In this document: one piece after another, positions 23,575 through 34,862 of the stretch
Layout: every line of letters begins with the position of its first letter
Position numbering within the stretch: position 1 is the stretch's first letter
Notes under the pieces: generated by a model
Seen by the model: only the letters and a program-made list of their open reading frames with translations
Told to the model about the DNA's origin: nothing
The model's database searches: none
Assembly (NCBI GenBank): GCA_047495785.1
Contig: JBLDXI010000003.1
Coordinates: forward strand, 3,844,001-3,908,000
Reading direction: 5' to 3'
Length of the DNA stretch: 64,000 nucleotides
Origin: Lepidodermella squamata
Lineage: Eukaryota > Gastrotricha
Made by a program: the position numbers and the translations under genes

Positions 23575-25844
23575 AGAAGTGAAATTATTACTACTATTAT
23601 ATAAATTATATAAGTCCGCGCTATATTGGAAACCGATCTTCCATTCTGGCTATGTTACGAAAATAATTCTCTCGCTCTTCTCTCACAGCAATACCTGTTG
23701 CTTTAAATAATGATTTCATTTTTTGACTGGAGAAAATAGTTTTCAGCGCAAAGTTTTCATCCGTGCCACCATTGTTATAACGTGAAGCATGCGCTTGAAA
23801 AGCAAATCAAAGTGTGTCTGTACATATTGATCGCTATTTTACGTCATCAAGTGAATGTGTTCGAGTGTATACGAACCAAAGATGAAAAAAAAATTATTCG
23901 ATGCTGTTTTCACGAGGAAAGGCTCATCTGGTTACATAATATTTATTTTTTCCTCCGCTCGTCACCTGCTGATTCTTCCAACTTATGAACGAAAAAAAGT
24001 AAAATAATCAATGAGTGTCACATTGTGCAGCATGACCCGTGTCTCTCGTCAGTGCTCTGGTTTCTATGATCGATCGGTAGGTCGGCGAGAAACTACGCGC
24101 CTTTATTTAGATATTTCCTGAAAAGAGACGACGATCCCAGGTTGAGTCTTGGCCAAACGTGTGATGATGGTGTTGACTGGCCGTGAATTTGCCCAGCTTC
24201 CCAGAGTTTTTGTGACCGCAATGGGGCCAATGAACGAACGCTCTTTTCTTTGCATTGCTTATATAAATTATTATCATTATTCGAAAAATATTACTCGAAA
24301 ATGTGTAAAAAAAAATTGAATTTCTCCGAACGATCTGTATGTCGATATATTATTATAATTATTATTATTATTACGTGTGGTTTTTTGTCTCATCGTCCGT
24401 TTTTTGCATTTATTCGAAAGTTTATTTGTTGTAGCTGAATCTTTTTTCGAGGGTATATCACTCTTATCTGTCGCAAGTGCATTTCACCCATAAAAACCAC
24501 AACATGACAGTGTTTCTCAAGACGGGTGTGTTCTGCGTGGGAAGAAACCTTATATCACATGCTCTCGCTCTCTTTTGTGCAAAGTTTAAACCTTATAGAT
24601 GAAACGCGCACAATCCTATATTGTAAATCGCGTAGTCATTAGGAAGTCCTCACCATTCGCAAATATTTTCTTTGTTCTTTCGTTTAGTTGTTCAACTTTC
24701 CAGCATTCCTTTGAATCTTGATTGAGGAACGATTAAGCACTGATTCGTTGCGTCAATTGCCACATTTATTCTCTTCCTAGTTTTTCTGTACAACAAGCTG
24801 TGCGCTCAACTGAAATTCTTTTGTCCGTGTTCATATCTGTTTTTTCGCCGTGTAAATATATATTCGTTTTCTTGTTTCGCGTTGCGACAATGCTAGTTTA
24901 CATCATTCCGTCTATCACCGCAATCCCCTCTAGTGTGTGAATTTAAAAACTGAAGAGCGAGAGTTGAAGCCACTAAATTGAGAATTAATTTTCATATCGT
25001 ATTATAAGGTGGATATAAAATCTTGCACATTTTTGAACACGCACGCTCAATCTTATCCCTTTAAATCATGATATGTTACAAATTTGAATATTATTATTAT
25101 TATTATTATTATTTGCTATCAAAAATGAGAGTTCTATTCGTTGATAAGTATAAAACACGAGTCTTGATGCATGCAATAAATACAATTCTATGAGAAATTA
25201 CCAACAACCCGGAACTATAATTTGAAAGAATTTCAACTGTGAAGATTTGATTTATTAAAAATATGCTGTTATAACGAAACGGTCAAGTGAAAATAATGCT
25301 GTGTAAAACGAAGGCCTTTTGCAGCTGTGTAGTATATATCATTTGAAAAATTTATATGAAAAGAAAAGAGGATGATTTATCTCTAATCCGCGTGTGTATA
25401 TAGAAAAATTGACTTCATTTCCATCACAAAATTGTTATACTGTTATCGAATATAGCGTGTTAATGTTGTTATCATCTTCTGCTACACCGCCTAACCTATA
25501 TTGAAAATATATGAAAAGTTGAATTCCTGTCTTTACACTCCCGCGCTTCACTTTGTTCGTTCGTTTTGAAAGAAACAAAAAAAATCCACAAATTGGGAAA
25601 CATAATAAGCGGTGGTATCGAATAGATCTATATATTATTATTATATATGGTGCGATGATTTGCGATTGTCATTTATGATTATGATTATTATGTTTGCTGC
25701 CTTCGAAAAAAGTGACTTGATCTATAAAGTATAATACATTGGGGTGTATGTTGTGTTTTAAATTCGGAAATGCGAATAAACGGTTACCGAAATTGCAATC
25801 GAAACTAATGTTGTCTTTTTATGCGCGGTTTTTAGAGTTGAATT
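23575..25844. other. Long AT-rich intergenic region
   Basis: 2.27 kb without a credible coding exon. It holds ATT-type microsatellites, one copy of the dispersed taaggtgga motif (25005-25013) and several weak open frames rich in Phe/Ile codons. Its right end has a cggtttttag acceptor 9 nt before the PPIE start. It probably contains the MED25 3' UTR and the promoter of the PPIE-METTL14 pair. Confidence 0.55.
25088..25113. repeat. (ATT)n microsatellite
   Basis: About eight uninterrupted ATT units in intergenic DNA. A shorter imperfect ATT run lies near 24345-24375. Confidence 0.9.
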
Positions 25845-26918
25845 ATGACTTCAATTTTCGGCGGAAAGCGGCTACTGTACGTGGGCGGCCTCAGCGAAGA
25901 GGTCAATGAGGACATTTTGCGCAATGCTTTCATTCCATTTGGTGATCTAGTCGATATCCAGCTACCACTGGACTTTAAAACACAGAAGCATCGCGGTTTT
26001 GGATTCGTTGAATTTGAAGCTGAAGAAGATGCGGCTGCAGCTGTTGATAATATGGTAAAATTAAAACAAAATTAAGGAGGATTTTTTCCAATTTTTTCAA
26101 TCCCCAGAATGATAGCGAAATTTTCGGCCGAACAATCAAGGTGAATGTTGCGAAGCCTCAAAAGGCGAAACTTGGCTCTTCCCACGCTGTTTGGGAAGAC
26201 GACGAGTGGCTGAAGGAATTCGCAGGGTCTAGTCACATAACAATCTCGAAGCATGACGACGGAAAATCGGCCGCGGTCGCCGAGGAAGCCGCGGCAGAGG
26301 GTGAAGAAAATGCTCAACCAGGTGCGAAATCTCAAACCGAACCTGCTGCTGCCCCTGCCGCGAAAAAGCCGGTGTCGAACAAAGTATTCCTCAGCATTCA
26401 AATCGGCTCGAGAAAAGTCGGCCGAATTGTTATTCAACTTAGAAGTGACGTCGTGCCAAAAACGGCGGAAAATTTCCGCCAGTTGTGCACAGGGGCAAAA
26501 GGTTACGGCTACAAAGGCAGCATATTTCATCGAATTATTCCTCAATTTGTAAGCTTATAATGACCTAAATTTAGGGTTTTTTTAATTCTTTAAATTTGAT
26601 TAGATGTGCCAAGGTGGTGATTTCACTAACCATGACGGTACTGGTGGGAAGTCAATTTACGGCGCGAAATTCGCGGATGAAAATTTCAAGTTGAAGCACG
26701 TTGGTCCCGGTGTGATGTCCATGGCGAATTCCGGGCCGAATTCGAACGGGTCGCAGTTTTTTATCTGCACGGAGCGAACCGACTGGCTCGATGGCAAGCA
26801 CGTTGTTTTCGGCCAAGTTGTCGAAGGCTTGGACATTGTGCGGAAAATGGAGGAAGTCGGCACGAAGAGCGGTAAACCGCGTGAAAAAGTTTCCATCATT
26901 GACTGCGGCGAAGTGTGA
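25845..26918 (+). CDS. PPIE: Peptidyl-prolyl isomerase E (RRM-cyclophilin)
   Basis: Nuclear, spliceosome-associated cyclophilin. Exons 25845-26054, 26108-26548, 26604-26918; 966 nt, 321 aa. The N-terminal RRM has RNP2 LLYVGGL and RNP1 RGFGFVEF. A linker carries an acidic Ala-rich insert that makes it slightly longer than human PPIE. The C-terminal cyclophilin domain has the catalytic segment [16 protein letters not shown] (active Arg present), then GSQFFICT and [11 protein letters not shown] (Trp present), so it should be active and bind cyclosporin. The 53 nt first intron contains the dispersed ttaaggagga motif. METTL14 starts 129 nt after the stop. Confidence 0.95.
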
Positions 26919-27047
26919 TAACTTTTTTCGGTGTTTTAAACATGAGTTTCTTTCTTTCATACAAAAAAGTTTGTTCAGTAAAAAAAAATCCGTTGGAAAT
27001 GATGAAAAATAGCCTTTTTACAGTCGTTTTTGTTATTAATTTTAGAA

Positions 27048-30000
27048 ATGTCTAGGCCTTTTTACAGACGCGGCGGGTTCCGCGGTGGTTACCGAGGCGG
27101 GCCATATCGGCCTTATAACTCGAATTATTTACTATTCCACAAACCTCAGGCGAATCAGGAACAACAGGCGGAGGAGAAACCGATCATTTTACCGCCTGAC
27201 CCGGCTTTATCTTATGGCGAAGATTTCAGAGCTCGATCTCAGAAGCGGAGAGCGGTGATAGCTAAAGCGGTAAATTGTGAAATTTCTACACATTTTCAGT
27301 TTTTTTATTCGAATATCGTGTTATAGCTGGGCGTGAAGCATCCAGATCTGCTACATTTCAGTTTGAGAACACCTCGAGAAATCGCGAAACTTCGATTGCG
27401 ATCACATCGTTACCAGGCGACCCTACTCGCCCGGCGGCGAGCTAAACTCGCTAAAAAGAAGACAAAGGAAGCTAAAAAGAAACTGAATGCCAAGGCTTCA
27501 AAGGCTGTGCCATTATCTACAGGGACGCCACTTCAAGAAAGCCACAAAACCGAACCTACAGATCGGGCGATGACCCCGGGTTTTGATGCAGATGGCGAGC
27601 GGAAACAGTCAGAATCCGACCAGAATGTCCAGAAGCCTGAAAATGATGAATCAGCCGCACATGGTGAAACAGCCGAGGGTGGCCTGAACAACGAAGACGA
27701 TGCGTTGGACGAGCCAGCAACTACGCAGTCATCGATAAGCGGTGGCCCGCAAAACGACTACAGTTTCCATTTCATCTGCACCCATGAGAGACCGGCGAAT
27801 TTCGTCCGTGATGTTGGGCTTGCGAATCGGTTTGAGGAGTACCCTAAATTGCGGGATCTGATCAAGGCGAAGGACAATTTGATCCAGGCGACTAATACGC
27901 CGCCGTTTTGTCTGAAAGCTGATTTGTCGGCGTTCAAATTGACTGATTTAGGCACCGAGTTCGACTGTGTTTTGATCGAACCGCCGCTTGAGGAGTATCG
28001 TTATATGGGTCAGGTTTTCGATAGGTATTGGGATTGGAATGAAATTGAAGCATTGGATATCGGCTCGATCACATCGCAGCGGTCTTTCATCTGGCTGTGG
28101 GTCGGAGCGGGTGAAGGTCTGGACCGGGGTCGGCGTTGTTTGTCGAAGTGGGGTTTCAGGCGGTGTGAGGACATCGTTTGGGTCAAGACCAATGTCAACA
28201 AACCTGGGCCGTCTTCCTTAATCGAACCGAAAAGTTTGTTCCAGCGAACGAAAGAGCACTGTTTAATGGGAATCAAAGGTAAGTCTTAACAAAAAATTAC
28301 GTGTAATTATCATTTATTGAGATAATTTTATATAAATTAATTTGTAAATTAAAAAATCAACGAATTCAGGGCTCCAGCGCTAAATTTGATGTTCCAATGC
28401 GAGATGCCTTCGAGTTTTTCGAGTTTTACAAAATGAGATGTAAGAAATTATAAAAAATCCTATCCCGGCAGAACTTACAGGACATGGCCTGTTTTCTTCA
28501 GATAGCCGTACTGTATTGAACAATGATAATCAGTTGCTTAGCAACGGCTGATGCCACGCAGGCGTAGCTCACAGACTGTAATTACGATAAGAGTGAGGTG
28601 ATATTACATAAAATTGAACAATTATTACAATTGCATCGACGATCGGGGACCAGTAGGTCACCTTATTTAAAGCTTTCATTGTACGTATGAACCGATAGAC
28701 CTGAATTCTACGACAGAGGCCGAGTGAGGTGGCAGCGAAGCTGGGCACTTTGGGGTAACGGGAGCAGTCGACTTCGGCAGTTGCTGCTGAGGCTTATAGA
28801 GGTGATTAGCGGGTTTCACGAACCTCGGGTTATTGAGGGGCCAGCCGTGGCTGATGCGCACACGAACACTCTTTTTCAATTCAGGAGAACGAGGGCATTC
28901 AAGTGGGGCCACTGCTACCGCCAGCACAGGGAGATTAAAATGCGATGTCACGAAATCACTTTCATACGACGGCATTTGAGGTGCGACCGGCACACCCAAA
29001 GCTCGCCTAGCCACCATAGCCCAGGTAACAGGCGCTGTAACAATATCGGTGTGTGACATTATGGTTGATGTTAACTCAAAAGCAAATCAATATCTAGAGA
29101 AGGCATAAAAATGAAGACAACCGTGTATATCGTTAGAGATTTCTATGGTAAATTGACGGAACAACGGATTGGACAAGGTAAAATATACACTTGTTTGTAT
29201 GGGCTTTTTTATTCGTTTTGTACTTTGAATTGCAAAGATTGGCCAACAAAAAAAATACGAGCCTTTTCCTTAAATTCTTCAATGCTCGCCTCGGTGTTGA
29301 TGACTTTTACGAGAAATTGCGCAGGACGTTCGCCGTAGCACCAATACTGTAGTGAAATATTGATCTAAATCAATTTTGATCAATTCGAGTAGAGTCATTA
29401 TCATTCCAGAAAAAGTGTGCAAGGTGGGAGGTGGAAACAATAACAAAACAAAAAGAGTCGATATACTAGTCAATTTCAAGTAAATAAAGTGAACTTACTC
29501 AACTGCGTTTCTCCACCGAAAGCGACAGCAAACCGCAAGGACAAAGCCTGCCTGAGTTCGCTGGATTACTGCGAGTGCCGATATCGACGAAATCGACGGA
29601 AGACCCAACGATAGAAACAATTATTTCCCGACCGACTTGACGTCAGGAAGCGAGCGAGTTGGACAGTGAGCGAGAAATGTAAAAAAAGTAAAAAAAAAGT
29701 AGGAAGTAAAAAGTAGAAATCGACGAGAGGTGAGGCCGTACTCATCAGCGCTGAAGTCAAAGGAATAAAAGCCTTTTCTAATATCGTTGTCCAGTTCTGA
29801 GATGTTGCGGACAATTGGTCGCTGCTTGTGGCCAGCGTTGGGTTGCCTCTAATTTTAGGTCATTTTACGCAATTTTATAATTGAATTCTTCGTCTCTGTC
29901 TTGCTCTTCGTGCTCTTTAAGTTTCTCCTCGTTGGTTCGTTTTAGACAACTCTCTCTTGCATTCAGACAATCATGCCTTGCTAGTTGCAGCATCAATTCA

Positions 30001-31270
30001 TGTAATAATAGTGGAGGATGAAAATTGGAGGAATCATTACGTGAAATCGTTCATCCAGAAAAAATTCGGCAAATGGCCACAATGCAGAAATTTGGTTTCG
30101 CATTGATGCACAGAAATATGAGAAATTTTATTGCAATTGTCCCTTTCTATTCCAAGCACCCATGTCTTCATTTTGCATTTTTTCTTCATTCTGAAATGAT
30201 TCCGAATGTCATCTGTCTGTAAAATTTGATGCGCACATGCTTTCGAGCGCGGTAGTTGATAGCGTCGTCTGTTTGGCCGGAACGAAATTCGGCGGAAACC
30301 TTTGCCACGAAAACGTCCAAGTTGGTATCGCTTGCTTTGAGACTGCGTGTCCCTATATCTGTTACATGTCTTTCATCGACCGGATTAGACTCCAGACGGA
30401 ATACGGGTATTTTGACCCCGAGTCGATTGCCGTTGAGTTCGGTGCCGTGATAGGCCTCGCTCTTATGAAGTCGTCCATCGCCTTGAAGTTTCGCTGTGAA
30501 GATGTGTTCTCGCCAGTAAGGCCTAGTCTCGCCTTTTCAGCTTTATAGCTAGTAGTCAAATTGTTGATTGTACTGGTAGCTTGCTGCGTTGTTTGAGAAT
30601 AGGTTAAACTGATCTCTATGAATAAATTATTCATGGATTATCAGGGTCATTTGTATTTAAATTTAGTACTAGACCCCGTAAATTTCGTGCTGGAACCTCA
30701 AATTGACGTTGAGAACATTTTTATCATTTGGGGTTATTTTCCAATTTTTGAATTAACAAATTTGATTTCTATCAATTTACTAAATAAGCTCTATTTTATT
30801 TATTAGGCACGGTTTTGAGGTCGAAAGACGGCGATTTCATCCATGCTAATATTGATCTCGACGTGATAATCGAGGAAGAACCCGAGCCTGGAGTCAAGGA
30901 TAAGCCTATCGAGATGTTCCACATCATCGAACATTTTTGCCTAGGCCGGCGTCGCCTTCACCTATTCGCTAGGGAGAGCACAATCCGCCCGGGTTGGCTC
31001 AGCATTGGCACCGAGTTGATCCGCTCAAATTTCGACCCGGAACGGTATCAACAGGCGATAACGCGAGAACCGGGTCTGACAACAGGGTGCACGGAGGAAA
31101 TCGAGCGAATGCGGCCAAAAACTCCGCCGGCTGTTAAGGCGGCCGTCGCTGCTCAAGCGGCCCAGGCGCAAGCTGTTACCGGCCAGCCCGTGGTCCTACC
31201 CGGTGGCCCTGGTATGATGGGCACAGTTCTGATGCAACAGCACTGCGAATCGCCTAGTCTAGGCTTGTAA
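27048..31270 (+). CDS. METTL14: N6-adenosine methyltransferase subunit METTL14
   Basis: Non-catalytic RNA-binding partner of METTL3 in the m6A writer. Exons 27048-27269, 27327-28278, 30807-31270; 1638 nt, 545 aa. The MT-A70 fold is complete: [28 protein letters not shown] in place of the catalytic [36 protein letters not shown], then after the intron [20 protein letters not shown] and [17 protein letters not shown], ending [16 protein letters not shown]. An arginine/glycine-rich segment ([12 protein letters not shown]) sits at the extreme N-terminus, whereas vertebrate METTL14 has its RGG region at the C-terminus; the tail here is Ala/Gln/Met-rich. The start lies two bases after an attttag acceptor, in a short gap after PPIE. 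Intron 2 is 2528 nt. Confidence 0.93.
29745..30547 (-). CDS. Putative minus-strand coding exons inside METTL14 intron 2
   Basis: Two open stretches on the opposite strand look protein-like. One, about 30547-30190, reads through [20 protein letters not shown] and [20 protein letters not shown] to a stop and has no internal cysteines. Its codons favour purine first bases. The other, about 29849-29745, starts after an aaaattag acceptor and reads [20 protein letters not shown], ending near a gtacgg donor. I recognise no family, and I could not join the two in a proven frame. The plus strand of the first stretch is also open (30237-30548), so the strand is uncertain. Confidence 0.28.
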
Positions 31271-31981
31271 AACAAAGCCATATAATAGACCTTAATATTT
31301 TATACTGAGAAGCGAAATAAATGAACGAAAAATGATATTTTTAATTTAAATTTCGTTGGAATTATTTTTGAAAATGGACTCAAATACCAAATTCCACCTT
31401 AACGCAAATTGTGCGTAAAAATAGCGTGAATTGAAAATTAACACTTGAGCGCAGTATTTTATATATACCTATCATAATATTATGTTAACACCTCTTGACA
31501 ACTTTAAAGATTTCGTCAAAATCAAGTGGGAGTTTTTTGCCTCGCTGATGGCCAGTTGTTAGCAGGCACTTGAATCGGCCACACGTGTGGCCAGCTGCGT
31601 TCTTATAATTGCCGAGGTCAGCCTCCATTGTGGCGCCAATGGGTGGTGTATTACACACGACTGCTCGTGCAGCCCGGGTTTCTCATTATTTTATTATATA
31701 GCGAAAAAGCCAGCAAGAATTGATAGACACGTGTGTAGCGTCCACGATGCATGCTTCATCTGCAGGATCAACGTGACAACACACCTTCTGACCACATACT
31801 GACCGTTAAACCTTAACCCCGGGATGTTTTTTCTGAATAAGCCAAGTGGCCTCAGTTTAACACCTTGTAATAAGGCAGTGAAGCTCTACAGAAAGCATAT
31901 CACGGTGTATCAAATTTATTGCAAAAAACGCTTGTAATACCTGTACTTAGCTTACTATACCTCGAAATTGTTCGCCATCTC
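31271..31981. other. Spacer downstream of METTL14
   Basis: 711 nt. Contains the METTL14 polyadenylation hexamer and one copy of the dispersed tccaccttaa motif (31393-31402). A 71-codon cysteine-containing open frame at 31587-31802 has no signal peptide or domain that I can support. Confidence 0.5.
31316..31321 (+). terminator. Candidate polyadenylation signal of METTL14
   Basis: AATAAA hexamer 46 nt after the METTL14 stop codon. Confidence 0.5.
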
Positions 31982-32386
31982 ATGTTGCATTATTTAATAG
32001 CCGTCGCCGGAACAATAATCATTTCAGGTCAGTTGGCGCAATTATCTATCATTTCCAGTCCAGCTTAAATAGATGATCATTTGTAATAAGATTCGGCAAA
32101 TGCTTTGAACACCCGATGCCCGCCTGCGCCACCCCGCGGCAAGGTTCTATGCCCGATGGATTGTCCCGATCGGGATCCGAGCCAGTTGCAACCGGGTGAT
32201 ATCTTCGACGGACCTCCGCATCCTGGTTGCAATTACTGTTATCAGTGTGTCGCGAGAGGGATGATGTAAGTAGCGATATCCGTGAAGCTTCAAAATCTGA
32301 ATATTTCATCAAATGTTAATTCTCAACGTAGATGCTGCCCAGACAAATGCGGCACCTATTGCAAACCAGCAGTCGAAGGTTTTTGA
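31982..32386 (+). CDS. Small secreted cysteine-rich protein
   Basis: Unrecognised. Exons 31982-32027, 32091-32265, 32332-32386; 276 nt, 91 aa if it ends at the TGA 32384-32386. Residues 1-21 form a signal peptide (MLHYLIAVAGTIIIS). The mature part has about 12 cysteines in a dense pattern: RCPPAPPRGKVLCPMDC, then GCNYCYQCVARGM, then CCPDKCGTYCKP. The pattern resembles small disulfide-rich extracellular proteins in general, with no specific family that I can name. The first acceptor (aataag) is weak, though the frame closes. A donor-like gtttt just before the stop would allow splicing in frame to the dynein-light-chain exons 1.2 kb downstream. Confidence 0.5.
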
Positions 32387-33551
32387 TTATTTGCTTTCTT
32401 AAAATTTAGTAGCGATAGTTTACGAAATTCCTGTTAAGTCCAAACTCGTTAGGGACCTTTTTCAAACTCCAAATATTTGAGGCCACGTAAACCGGAATAT
32501 TTTGAAGTCTAGGTAAAATCTGTCGCCATTTGAAATTGTCCATGTTTCACGGCAACTAAAGGCGAGACCAAGCTCTGGATCCATTAACACAAATCGCTTC
32601 AAAAACAGTGTTAAAATCTACGGAAGGATCTGAGCCTGCCCTTCAGTTTGGTCCTGCCTAATAATTCGGTATATGTATACGGTATGAGTGTTTCCTCTAT
32701 AAGCCGAAGCTAAAATGGTAGCTAAAATTTAGGATGAAAACGAAATTGTTCGTATTTCTAAAAATCCCACTTGGAGAAAACAACATGTAACTTGAGCCGA
32801 TTCTTTGAGCGTAGCAAGGAAATGAGGATTTAAAAAAACCACGTGGAAATGACTTCAATACACGTTTTTCTGACGTTTCTGACGTAATTTTGTAGCCAAA
32901 ATTAAAAAATAGCACGTGCTTAAGGCTTTAAGCTCCCCCGCAATTAGTGGATCTCTTCGATCTGCCCTTAAATTCTAAAACAACTATTAGTTCCTGCAAG
33001 GGATCCGGGCCCTTTCTCAGGAACAATCAACACAAACAACAAAATCAGTAAATGGGTCCCGAAAATATATTTTGAGATTTGTATACCGAATTGATCGTCT
33101 CCGGTAGCTGCACGTAGCGTTATTTATATAAAAAATTGTATTCGCTCTAACTTTATTTCGATACCTAAATTTCAAGAGTGTCAATTAGGGAGAAAAGGCC
33201 GGAATCACTTGCCGCTTTCTACATCGTGGGAATAGCCTTTGGCAGATGGCCAGATTTTCGCTAGAACTTGGATTGCTCAGATAGAAAATTTTTCATGAGT
33301 TGAAATTTTCACTATTTGTTGAATTATGCTGCATTTCCCAGTCAAATACTCTCAAATCGAAGATCATTGCCAAATTATTTTGACTTTTCAAAAAGACTGA
33401 AAATATTAAGGGGATCTCAGAAGTCCAATTTTGTTCGAATGTCAGATTTCGAATTTTATCTTATCGATGCCACAATATGCGGATGTTCCGTTGACCTGGA
33501 AACGAATAAGAAACAATAGCACTTCGTAATGACATGTTTTTGTTCTCCTAG

Positions 33552-33950
33552 ATGCTGTATCTCGTTTCAGCCCAGCGCCATCTCGTTATTCCCAAGCCCC
33601 TCAAATTGATATGGTAAGGAAATGCACGTATATTCCGGTAATATATTACCCAACAAATTCCTCCATAGGGCGAATTTAGATTCATCCAAGACACCACAAG
33701 CAGATCTCTAAATTTCACAATGCGGCAAGAGGCGGTTAACATCGCCACTCTCGCTCTGCTGTACCAGAACTCGTACAGCGCAATAGCTCGGTACATCAAA
33801 AACGAATTCGACCGAAAGTACGGCCCGTATTGGGCGTGTTTTGTGACGCCCGTTCCCAACGGCGCTTTCTACACGTTCGAATCGCCTGGAAGCATTCGAT
33901 TACGCTACAAAAACTCGACAGATGTCTACATTTTCAAGCCATTCAGATGA
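33552..33950 (+). CDS. Divergent LC8-type dynein light chain
   Basis: Light chain of the DYNLL/LC8 family, a dimeric hub for dynein and other partners. Exons 33552-33613 and 33669-33950. The last 76 residues hold the domain: MRQEAVNIATLALLYQN, AIARYIKNEFDRKYGPYWAC, then beta strands ending YIFKPFR. The helix-strand order and YIKNEFDRKYGP match the family; the C-terminal strands are diverged from canonical LC8. The 5' end is open: exon 33552-33613 has no in-frame ATG, so an upstream exon is missing, or translation begins at the internal Met at 33720. An AATAAA lies at 34080-34085. Confidence 0.7.
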
Positions 33951-34862
33951 AATCGAGCTCATATTTTTGTTATACTCAACCTCTGATGCAAAATGCTAAG
34001 CTAGCCTTATAATATATGTTTCTCGAGCGTGAAATCCCACGGCTTTGTTCAAATGTGCCACCGATATATTTTTACATTAAATAAAGCTGATGCCGAATGA
34101 ACACAAAATAAATTTTTTAAGCAACCTGGTTCTGCGTGGGTTTTCATTTAATAATTTTTTGCAGGTATAATAATGTATAAACCAGTAAAAACAATTCTTG
34201 AAAGGTGGCAGGCATTAATTATTATTGAATATATAGGTATAAATTCATATACGAGAAATGGCATGCCGCCCGTTTTTTTGTGTTTGTTTTTTTATTGCCA
34301 CTCGCGCGCGCGGTGTGTATATGACGATATTTTTTTTCAAATTCGCAACATATTATAAAACTTTGTCATCTCTGTGCTATGTATATGTATATTCAAAACA
34401 CAAGAAAAATTAAAGAAAAAACCCCGTTTTGTGGTTCGCACACAAAGTGCGCGGCTATGCACGTTTTTTTTCAATTCGCGCTCTCACTCTCTTTCAGCAT
34501 GACGATGAAAACGATGCATATAATACATATATAAATTTGTCACATAATATATACTTGCGTTTGTGTATTTTTTCTCAAAATACATATTTTTGCGCTTTAT
34601 GGTGACAAAGCCGAAAGAAATATTGCGCACACATTATTTTTTATGTTTTACAAGCACAAAAGTTGAAAAGACTGCCATTCGCGAGAAAAACTACTCAACA
34701 CATTTTGTAAGCAATGCATAGCGCATATATTTATATTCTGCAAAAAATGCTCCCGCTTTCAGACTATATGGTATAAAAATCTCCAATTATATACGCCTCT
34801 CAGTTTTTTAAAGCTTTTAAACACCTTTTACTGCGAATAGTTCTTAGAGAAATTAAGAGCTT
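33951..34862. other. AT-rich spacer upstream of the spalt-like gene
   Basis: 912 nt, very AT-rich, with the light-chain polyadenylation hexamer at 34080-34085 and many TATATA-type stretches. No coding exon is recognised; gttcttag lies about 13 nt before the next gene's start. Confidence 0.5.

Noticed and set aside
28676-29059. 127-codon minus-strand open frame in METTL14 intron 2.
   Set aside because: Proline-rich with no domain, and its plus strand is equally open; I could not connect it to the better minus-strand stretches.
31587-31802. Cysteine-containing 71-codon frame downstream of METTL14.
   Set aside because: No signal peptide, irregular cysteines and no splice partner; probably chance.
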